5,502 nt of DNA from an uncultured Selenomonadaceae bacterium (GTDB taxonomy: Bacteria > Bacillota > Negativicutes > Selenomonadales > Selenomonadaceae): contig CAJORE010000246.1 in the NCBI GenBank assembly GCA_905236595.1, forward strand, positions 1 through 5,502, read 5' to 3'. Under the pieces are notes generated by a model. The model searched no databases and was not told the origin of the DNA. It saw only the letters and a program-made list of their open reading frames with translations. Made by a program: the position numbers and the translations under genes. This document shows, piece after piece, positions 1 to 4,792 of this stretch (the first letter of the stretch is position 1; each line of letters opens with the position of its first letter).

Positions 1-98
1 AGTGGTGCTACGCTGAGGAGGAATGACGCAGTATGCCGGAAAAAGACCCGGCAAGGGTGCGGACGAATTATGCAGTGTTTCCTTAGGGGGATTTTGAC
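1..98 (+). other. Upstream flank of rlmB, no gene recognised
   Basis: No confident gene is visible. One frame reads WCYAEEE then stops at 24-26, which could be the C-terminus of an upstream coding region, but seven residues cannot identify it. A perfect AGGAGG at 16-21 is followed 11 bases later by ATG (33-35), opening a 17-codon frame that ends at TAG 84-86. A short hairpin (TGCCGG 34-39 with CCGGCA 48-53, 8-base loop) has no U-tract, so it is not a convincing terminator. The only element clearly tied to a gene is the rlmB ribosome binding site at 85-90. Confidence 0.3.
85..90 (+). promoter_or_regulatory. Ribosome binding site fixing the TTG start of rlmB
   Basis: AGGGGG lies 8 bases before TTG 99-101. 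The rlmB frame has a stop at 84-86 and no ATG between that stop and 99, so this site makes TTG the best start. Confidence 0.7.
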
Positions 99-893
99 TT
101 GCCTGAAATAAAACACAGGACCGTGCCTCGCAAAACCGCGAACAATCCGGGAGAAAATATAATCATCGGAAAAAACAGCGTAAAAGCGGCGCTTGACAGC
201 GAAATCGGCATAAACCGCCTGCTTGTCGTCAAAAACAGCAAATGCGACGAAGAAATCATAATCAAAGCTAAAGAACGCGGAGCCATCATAGAATATGTGG
301 AACGTTCCGCCGTCGAAAAAATCATCAACACCGCCAATATTACCGACGGCGGCAAACATCAAGGAATTTTGGCATATGTAGCACCGATTCGTTATTCGAC
401 GCTCTCCGAAGTCTTTGCCTTGGCCGAACAGCGCGGTGAACTGCCGCTCCTTGTCCTCCTAAACGAAGTCGAAGATCCGCACAATTTAGGCGCGATTATC
501 CGCTCGGCAGAAGCAGCCGGTGCCCATGGCGTGTTGGTGCCAAAACGCCGTAGCGCCGCCGTCAACGCTACGATTGTCAAAACATCCGCCGGAGCAATAT
601 TCCACATTCCGCTTGTAAAAATCGGCAACACGGTACAAGCATTGCGCGAATTAAAAAAACGCAATGTTTGGATATACGGTACGGACGCGGCGGGAACCGT
701 CGATTTTAACATCGCCGATTGGCAACGCGGCGCATGCGTTGTCGTCGGCAACGAGGGAAGCGGCATGAGTCGCCTCGTCAAAGAGGAATGTGATTTCTTG
801 GTCAAAATCCCCCTGCGTGGCAAAACCAATTCGCTAAACGCCTCGGTAGCCGCCGCCGTAGTAATTTTTGCCGCCGTCACCGGACGAAAATAA
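99..893 (+). CDS. rlmB: 23S rRNA (guanosine-2'-O-)-methyltransferase, TrmH/SpoU family
   Basis: This cytosolic SPOUT-class enzyme transfers a methyl group from S-adenosylmethionine to a ribose 2'-OH of 23S rRNA; in the E. coli homologue the target is G2251. The protein is 264 residues, the usual size for RlmB. Residues about 20-95 form the L30e-like substrate-binding domain (IIIGKNSVKAAL, HQGI at 87-90). The catalytic domain carries all three TrmH motifs: motif 1 at 122-135 (DPHNLGAIIR, with N129 and R135), motif 2 at 216-224 (VGNEGSGMS, with E219) and motif 3 at 237-252 (IPLRG followed by NSLNASVAAA). The start is TTG, chosen from the Shine-Dalgarno at 85-90. The gene ends 13 bases short of a convergent small ORF and no terminator is visible after it. 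Assignment to RlmB rather than another TrmH paralogue rests on length and the two-domain layout. Confidence 0.92.
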   Translation: MPEIKHRTVPRKTANNPGENIIIGKNSVKAALDSEIGINRLLVVKNSKCDEEIIIKAKERGAIIEYVERSAVEKIINTANITDGGKHQGILAYVAPIRYSTLSEVFALAEQRGELPLLVLLNEVEDPHNLGAIIRSAEAAGAHGVLVPKRRSAAVNATIVKTSAGAIFHIPLVKIGNTVQALRELKKRNVWIYGTDAAGTVDFNIADWQRGACVVVGNEGSGMSRLVKEECDFLVKIPLRGKTNSLNASVAAAVVIFAAVTGRK

Positions 894-906
894 ATGCCGC
901 GACAAG

Positions 907-1035
907 CTACACACAAGCAATTATCAGCGATACTGTCATTATCATATACGCCAATGCCGAATCACGAAAAAAGCCGAGAAAACCCAAACGGCATTTACCA
1001 AAACCGCGAATAACTGCCGCTTTCAATTTTACCAT
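907..1035 (-). CDS. Putative small membrane protein, 42 residues
   Basis: An ATG-initiated 42-codon frame ends at TAG. The N-terminal half is basic (MVKLKAAVIRGFGKCR, then LGFLGFFRD). Residues 24-42 (RDSALAYMIMTVSLIIACV) form one hydrophobic stretch long enough to cross a membrane, with positive charge on the N-terminal side, so the N-terminus would face the cytoplasm. AGAGGA (1049-1054) lies 13 bases before the ATG, a little far but usable. No terminator follows; the stop is 13 bases from the rlmB stop, tail to tail. The start region overlaps the promoter-like element of the HPr-like gene on the other strand. I do not recognise the family and assign no function. Against it: the frame is short, the SD spacing is long, and no clear promoter was found. 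Confidence 0.5.
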   Translation of the reverse strand: MVKLKAAVIRGFGKCRLGFLGFFRDSALAYMIMTVSLIIACV

Positions 1036-1049
1036 TGCTGTGTTACAAT
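1021..1049 (+). promoter_or_regulatory. Probable sigma-A promoter for the HPr-like gene
   Basis: The -10 hexamer TACAAT (1044-1049, 5/6 to consensus) has an extended TG motif (TGT at 1041-1043). The -35 at 1021-1026 (TTTCAA) is weak, with 17-base spacing; extended -10 promoters tolerate this. A start near 1056 would leave a leader of about 125 bases before the HPr-like gene. The element overlaps the beginning of the small minus-strand ORF. Confidence 0.45.
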
Positions 1050-1060
1050 CCTCTTGGCGC

Positions 1061-1157
1061 AAAGGAATGTGCCGCATGAAATTTGCTAAGCGGTGTTAAT
1101 CACCGTCTTCGTTCGGTGTGTCCTTCATATCATCATTCTATTCATCCGCCGAACGAA
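1061..1157 (+). promoter_or_regulatory. Leader with short peptide ORF and alternative hairpins
   Basis: AAAGGA (1061-1066) stands 9 bases before ATG 1076, which opens a seven-codon frame (MKFAKRC, stop 1097-1099). The last sense codons and stop overlap CGGTG 1091-1095, which can pair with CACCG 1101-1105. That segment can instead pair with CGGTG 1114-1118, and the third segment can instead join a 9-bp stem, TTCGTTCGG (1108-1116) with CCGAACGAA (1149-1157). These pairings are mutually exclusive. No U-tract follows the last stem, so it is not a classical terminator; it ends 7 bases before the purine-rich ribosome binding site of the HPr-like gene (1165-1171). The base pairing is seen; a regulatory role is inferred. 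Confidence 0.3.
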
Positions 1158-1181
1158 TTACTTTGAGAGGAAGTGGTTATC

Positions 1182-1490
1182 ATGACCGGTAAATTTATGC
1201 GTAATAAACCTAACGGTATGAACGTCCGTCCTATTTCTTCGCTTGTTGTCGCCAACAACGTATTGGGTTTTCGCGAAAGCGCCGAACTTATGAAAGTGGC
1301 CAGCGACTGCGGATGCACCATTCGTTTGGCTTCCGGTGATAAAAACGGCTCCACGGAAAGCGTCCTGTCACTGATTTCTATGGGGTTGACGGGCGGCAAA
1401 ACCGTTTTTTTGAGCGTCGAAGGCAACGACGAGGCTTCTGCCATAAAGGGTTGCGCCCGCGTGTTGCACGCCAAACGCCCCCTTGTTTGA
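1182..1490 (+). CDS. HPr-like protein lacking the phospho-acceptor histidine
   Basis: The 102-residue product has the HPr (PTS phosphocarrier) pattern in its C-terminal 70 residues. Residues 60-68 (SVLSLISMG) match the regulatory Ser46 helix of HPr (KSIMGxMSLG), placing S60 at Ser46. Residues 74-88 (TVFLSVEGNDEASAI) match the last strand and start of the last helix. The catalytic His15 is missing: the only histidine in the protein is H96, near the C-terminus. In the gap-free alignment, FRESAELMKVAS (30-41) is the first helix, His15 becomes F30 and Arg17 becomes E32, leaving about 15 extra N-terminal residues. Alternatively GMNVRP (12-17) mimics GLHARP, with Asn14 for His15, but this needs a 15-residue insertion. 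Either way it cannot carry phosphate from PEP at His15. It resembles B. subtilis Crh in principle (Gln15, Ser46 kept). The start is ATG 1182, since AGAGGA (1166-1171) is 10 bases upstream and would be too close to the in-frame GTG 1173. The gene stands alone, followed by a terminator. Confidence 0.75.
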   Translation: MTGKFMRNKPNGMNVRPISSLVVANNVLGFRESAELMKVASDCGCTIRLASGDKNGSTESVLSLISMGLTGGKTVFLSVEGNDEASAIKGCARVLHAKRPLV

Positions 1491-1510
1491 CATATATCCT
1501 TGCTTATGAC

Positions 1511-1549
1511 AAAAACCGCTCCCGGTTTAATCAACCGGGAGCGGTTTTT
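1511..1549. terminator. Strong bidirectional intrinsic terminator
   Basis: A perfect 17-bp stem (AAAAACCGCTCCCGGTT, 1511-1527, with its complement 1533-1549) encloses a 5-base loop, TAATC. The T5 on one arm and A5 on the other give a U-tract for transcripts from either side. It ends the HPr-like gene (+, stop at 1490) and ilvE (-, stop at 1592). Confidence 0.9.
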
Positions 1550-1567
1550 GTCTTTATGAACCGAGGC

Positions 1568-1607
1568 GGCATCAAACTGCGATCTTTGGCATCAAACTGC
1601 GATCTTT
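1568..1607. repeat. Perfect 20-bp tandem duplication at the 3' end of ilvE
   Basis: The unit GGCATCAAACTGCGATCTTT occurs at 1568-1587 and again, directly adjacent and identical, at 1588-1607. The second copy contains the last codons and TGA stop of ilvE (minus strand); the first lies just beyond the stop. The coding sequence is therefore not altered. Confidence 0.95.
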
Positions 1608-2620
1608 CTTATCCAACCGGCGGGGGCTTCTACCGTTCCCAGTTGGATACCGACCAAGGTATCATATAATTTCTGCGTAACTTCGCCCATTTTTTCCATA
1701 CCGGCCGGGAAAGCAATCTCTTTGCCGTGATCGACAACCTTGCCCACCGGCGAAATTACCGCCGCCGTACCGCACAAGCCACACTCGGCAAAATCATGCA
1801 GTTCTTCAAGACGCACCTGCCGCTCGGTAACTTTGAGTTTCAAGTAATGCTCGGCGATATACACAAGAGAACGACGCGTGATTGACGGCAACACCGAACC
1901 GGATTTGGGAATTACAACTTCATGGTCCTTGGTAACAAAAAGGAAGTTTGCCCCGCCCGTTTCCTCGACGAATGTTCGCGTCGCCGGATCCAAAAACATA
2001 TTTTCATCGTAACCGTTTTCGTGCGCCGTGACATACGCATGAAGGCTCATAGCGTAATTAAGTCCGGCTTTGATGTGGCCGGTACCGCGAGGCGCGGCGC
2101 GGTCAAAATCGCTGACGCAAATCGTTATGGGTTTGGCGCCGCCCTTAAAATAAGGTCCGACCGGCGTACAGAACAAACGGAACTGATACTCCGTGGCCGG
2201 TTTTACCCCGATAACTATGCCGGTAGCGAACATATATGGCCGCAAATAAAGCGATGCTCCCGTTCCGTACGGCGGTACATAATCGGCATTGGCGGCCACG
2301 ACTTTATCGACGGCTTCCAAAAACTGTTCTTTGGCAAGCGGCGGCATCTCCAACCGCTTTGCCGAATCAATCATGCGTTCGGCGTTCATATCGGGACGGA
2401 ATGTCACAATCGAACCGTCCTTCGTGGTGTATGCCTTCAGACCTTCAAAAACCTCTTGGCAATAATGAAGCACACCGGCACATTCGGACATGGTAACCGT
2501 AGCATCGTCGGTCAATTCGCCTTTGCTCCACGCCCCATCTTTATAATATGCCACATACCTTGCCGGTGTCTTTTGATATGCAAATCCCAATGATCCCCAA
2601 TCAATGTTTGCCTTACTCAT
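1592..2620 (-). CDS. ilvE: Branched-chain amino acid aminotransferase (class IV, PLP-dependent)
   Basis: The enzyme reversibly transfers the amino group between leucine, isoleucine or valine and 2-oxoglutarate, the last step of branched-chain amino acid synthesis, in the cytosol. The 342 residues match the longer bacterial/eukaryotic-like BCAT form. Visible landmarks are the N-terminal QEVFEGLKAY (55-64), SLYLRPYMFAT (123-133), the PLP-binding lysine K184 in GHIKAGLNYA, the cofactor-contacting acidic pair in VEETGGANF (218-226), and GTAAVISPVG (284-293), which binds the cofactor phosphate in the family. A CxxC pair (C280, C283) lies just before that loop. ATG is preceded at 8 bases by AAGGGG (2629-2634). 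A promoter overlaps the nnr stop codon and leaves a leader of about 98 bases; no terminator separates the gene from nnr, so read-through is likely. A D-amino-acid transaminase or 4-amino-4-deoxychorismate lyase is less likely given length and motifs. Confidence 0.93.
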   Translation of the reverse strand: MSKANIDWGSLGFAYQKTPARYVAYYKDGAWSKGELTDDATVTMSECAGVLHYCQEVFEGLKAYTTKDGSIVTFRPDMNAERMIDSAKRLEMPPLAKEQFLEAVDKVVAANADYVPPYGTGASLYLRPYMFATGIVIGVKPATEYQFRLFCTPVGPYFKGGAKPITICVSDFDRAAPRGTGHIKAGLNYAMSLHAYVTAHENGYDENMFLDPATRTFVEETGGANFLFVTKDHEVVIPKSGSVLPSITRRSLVYIAEHYLKLKVTERQVRLEELHDFAECGLCGTAAVISPVGKVVDHGKEIAFPAGMEKMGEVTQKLYDTLVGIQLGTVEAPAGWIRKIAV

Positions 2621-2725
2621 AAATAATGCCCCTTTTCAACAAGAAAACCTTTCCAAAAAGACATTTCCCGAACCGTTTTATGCATCTATGCGGCAAATGC
2701 CCCAATGTCAAACAAACACGCCCTA

Positions 2726-2753
2726 AATATACCACTATCGTTTTATTAGTCAA
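2726..2753 (-). promoter_or_regulatory. Sigma-A promoter of ilvE
   Basis: Read on the minus strand, TTGACT (2753-2748, 5/6) and TATATT (2731-2726, 5/6) are separated by 16 bases, with TGG just before the -10 (extended TG). The -35 overlaps the nnr stop codon. Transcription would start near 2719, about 98 bases before the ilvE ATG. Confidence 0.65.
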
Positions 2754-4303
2754 GATACGCTTTTTAACATTTGCCGTGCCGCAGGCAATTTTGCCAAAAC
2801 ATCGGTGGCGACAAGCCCTTCGCCCAGTTCGCCATAAGCCAAATCGCCGGCCAGACCGTGCAAATAAACTCCCGTCATTATCGCGTCATAATTTTTGCTC
2901 TCGGCCAAAATCCCCGCAATCGTTCCCGCCAAAACGTCGCCGCATCCCGCCGTGGCCATGCCGGCATTGCCCTTGGACGTGAAGAATAATTCCCCCGTCG
3001 GATTCGCCACAATCGTACACTCGCTTTTCACGACAAACACGGCATTGAAATTTTTTGCCGCTTTCCGCACGATCTCCACCAAATTTTCACGCAATTTGAC
3101 AACGCTCGTCTCCAAAAACGCCGCCATCTCACCCAAGTGTGGCGTTAAAATCGGCGTTTGCTTGCAATCGCGCAACAGTTCACCATGACCGCAAAATGCG
3201 AAAATTCCGTCGGCGTCAATAATCAACGGCTTATTGACGTTAGCGGCAATACTGCGGACAAGTTCCAACGTGTCACCGTTACGCCCAAGCCCCGGGCCTA
3301 CCAGCAACACATCATGCCGATCGGCAACCTGCAAAATGCTGCCCAAGGCGCGATCGCCGCCCATTATGCCGCGCTCACTTTCTTCGACGGGACACGTCAT
3401 AACTTCGGTCAACTTTACTTCCATCAAGTCATGCAAACTTTCGCCGATAGCCAAAGTAGCTATCCCGGCGCCAACTTTTAGCGCCGCCTGCGACGTAAGT
3501 GCCGCGGCTCCCGTCAGTCCCGGACTACCGGCGACGCAAAGCACCCGCCCGCATGATCCTTTGTGGGCGCTGAACGGACGTCGCGGCAATTTGCTTGCGG
3601 CCATGGCATCGTCGATAAGCGTTTGTTTTATTTCGTCATTGTGTAAAAGTATCGCGGGAATACCGATGGAATCAACCAGCAAATTGCCCGACAATTCCGC
3701 TCCCGGAGAAATGAAATGCCCGATTTTCGGCAAACCTAACGAAATAGTGAGCCGTGCCAATATAGCCGTATCGGCTCTGCCCGTATCCGCATCCACCCCG
3801 GACGCAATGTCAACCGCCACGACGGGTTTGCCGGAATCGTTTATGGCGTCGATAATTTCGGCTGTTTCTTCCCGCACCTTGCCGCTAAAACCCGTCCCCA
3901 AAATGCCGTCGATTACGACGTCCGTAAAGCGACGAAGAACAACTTTCAATCGATCCAACGTACGCGGTGAATCCATCGCCAAGATGTCCATGCCCATATT
4001 CGTACAAATATCGCGTTGCATGGCGGCGGCCGGCGTCAAATGCGCCAAATTGCCCACGAGGAAAATTTTTACTTTGGCGCCGCAATTCAAAAAATGTCGC
4101 GCCGACGCCAACGCATCGCCGCCATTGTTGCCGCTGCCGGCCACTATGCAAACATTTTTGTCAACCAACGACCCCATGAATTTTTCCGTTTCCACGGCAA
4201 TCACGCGGGCGGCATTTTCCATCAGTAAAATTTCTTGGACACCAAAACGCTCCAAACTGTCACGATCAATGGCTCTCATATCTTTTGCCGATGCGATTTT
4301 CAT
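2750..4303 (-). CDS. nnr: Bifunctional NAD(P)H-hydrate repair enzyme (epimerase plus ADP/ATP-dependent dehydratase)
   Basis: This metabolite-repair enzyme restores NADH and NADPH that have become hydrated (NADHX, NADPHX). The N-terminal YjeF_N-type domain (about 1-220) interconverts the R and S epimers; it shows GSGNNGGDA (56-64), IDGILGTGFSG (131-141) and VDIASGVDADTG (164-175). The C-terminal ribokinase-like domain (about 235-510) dehydrates the S form using ADP or ATP; it shows HKG (247-249), AGSPGLTGAA (258-267), GPGLG (336-340), IDADGI (362-367), TPHLGEM (387-393) and GNAGMATAGCGDVLAG (445-460), with the conserved Asp456. The 517 residues are normal for the fused form, and both domains look intact. 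The ATG directly follows the acpS TGA with no gap, and GGAGG (4312-4316) lies 8 bases upstream inside acpS, so the two are probably translationally coupled. The acpS-nnr pairing is common in Bacillota. Confidence 0.95.
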   Translation of the reverse strand: MKIASAKDMRAIDRDSLERFGVQEILLMENAARVIAVETEKFMGSLVDKNVCIVAGSGNNGGDALASARHFLNCGAKVKIFLVGNLAHLTPAAAMQRDICTNMGMDILAMDSPRTLDRLKVVLRRFTDVVIDGILGTGFSGKVREETAEIIDAINDSGKPVVAVDIASGVDADTGRADTAILARLTISLGLPKIGHFISPGAELSGNLLVDSIGIPAILLHNDEIKQTLIDDAMAASKLPRRPFSAHKGSCGRVLCVAGSPGLTGAAALTSQAALKVGAGIATLAIGESLHDLMEVKLTEVMTCPVEESERGIMGGDRALGSILQVADRHDVLLVGPGLGRNGDTLELVRSIAANVNKPLIIDADGIFAFCGHGELLRDCKQTPILTPHLGEMAAFLETSVVKLRENLVEIVRKAAKNFNAVFVVKSECTIVANPTGELFFTSKGNAGMATAGCGDVLAGTIAGILAESKNYDAIMTGVYLHGLAGDLAYGELGEGLVATDVLAKLPAARQMLKSVS

Positions 4304-4678
4304 TCACAATACCTCCAACACACAATCCGCCGAAGCATAATCGCGAGCGTGACTCAACGAAATGTGGATTTTGGACACATGTTTGGCCGTCGCCAACTTG
4401 GCGAAGTAATTGGCAAGCTTGACCCGCGGACAACCGTTATCGTCGGGTAAAATCTCTATATCCGAAAAAACACCGTGGCGCAAATCCGTGCCAAAGGCTT
4501 TCATCACCGCTTCCTTTCCCGCAAAACGCGCCGCAAAAGAAGCTGCCTCCTGATGTCCCCGCGATTCACAATATTGCCGCTCCAAAGGGGTATATACCCG
4601 TTCACGAAACCGCGCATGGGTAAGCGCTTTTTTTACGCGCCCGATTTCAATTATGTCCGTCCCGACTCCGATAATCAT
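4304..4678 (-). CDS. acpS: Holo-[acyl-carrier-protein] synthase
   Basis: AcpS transfers 4'-phosphopantetheine from coenzyme A to a serine of apo-ACP, activating it for fatty acid synthesis in the cytosol. The 124-residue size is typical. The N-terminal signature IIGVGTDIIEIGRV (2-15) contains the Mg2+ ligand D8, and FAGKEAVMKAFGT (52-64) contains the second ligand E56 and the conserved KEAxxKA helix. HISLSH (105-110) is the usual C-terminal strand motif. ATG is preceded by GGAGGGG (4684-4690). That ribosome binding site directly abuts the U-tract of a terminator, so transcription must come through the terminator from motB or from a promoter upstream of the hairpin. The stop codon touches the nnr start codon. 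Confidence 0.95.
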   Translation of the reverse strand: MIIGVGTDIIEIGRVKKALTHARFRERVYTPLERQYCESRGHQEAASFAARFAGKEAVMKAFGTDLRHGVFSDIEILPDDNGCPRVKLANYFAKLATAKHVSKIHISLSHARDYASADCVLEVL

Positions 4679-4690
4679 GACCGCCCCTCC

Positions 4691-4715
4691 AAAAAAAGCC
4701 GGCGTATGCGCCGGC
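4691..4715 (-). terminator. Intrinsic terminator between motB and acpS
   Basis: On the minus strand GCCGGCG (4715-4709), loop CATA, CGCCGGC (4704-4698) and seven T (4697-4691) form a compact intrinsic terminator about 77 bases after the motB stop. The acpS ribosome binding site begins at the next base (4690), which makes an attenuator role possible as well as ordinary termination. Confidence 0.8.
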
Positions 4716-4792
4716 CTTCAAAGTTCCTTATCCAAAATATACGTTGCCGAAGCAATGAGTATTTGCGTCCGGCTCCCAACACAAAGCAAAAA

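Noticed and set aside
1..111. Open frame running from the window edge into the first codons of rlmB
   Set aside because: The translation is Arg/Cys-rich and unlike any protein I recognise; an open run of 36 codons at this composition is unremarkable.
392..916. Minus-strand open frame opposite rlmB
   Set aside because: Shadow of rlmB; Ser/Thr/Arg-rich with no domain. The credible minus-strand ORF nearby is the separate small one at 907-1035 in another frame.
953..995. Inverted repeat AATGCCG (953-959) with CGGCATT (989-995) as a terminator of rlmB
   Set aside because: The loop is 29 bases with no U-tract, and it lies inside the small minus-strand ORF; probably chance.
1054..1075. Sigma-54-like -24/-12 element (TGGCGC ... 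TGTGC)
   Set aside because: The -12 element lacks the required TTGC and the spacing is off.
868..1089. Plus-strand open frame of 73 codons after rlmB
   Set aside because: Overlaps the rlmB end without its own ribosome binding site, and the translation is Lys/Thr/Cys/His-rich with no protein-like pattern. The opposite strand fits a small membrane protein better.
1173..1181. GTG as the start of the HPr-like gene
   Set aside because: The SD AGAGGA (1166-1171) would be only 1 base away; ATG 1182 has normal spacing.
1922..2593. Plus-strand open frame (223 codons) opposite ilvE
   Set aside because: Antisense to a clear BCAT gene, Arg/His/Ile-rich with no motif and no ribosome binding site.
2683..2711. 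Second ilvE promoter (TTGACA with TAGATG, 17-base spacing, minus strand)
   Set aside because: The -35 is perfect but the -10 matches only 3 of 6; the element at 2726-2753 is better balanced. It could be a minor start.
3234..4340. Long plus-strand open frame (368 codons) opposite nnr and the end of acpS
   Set aside because: It lies antisense to two genes with complete family motifs; its translation is low-complexity Ser/Pro/Ala-rich with no recognisable domain, as expected for the mirror of a GC-skewed coding strand.
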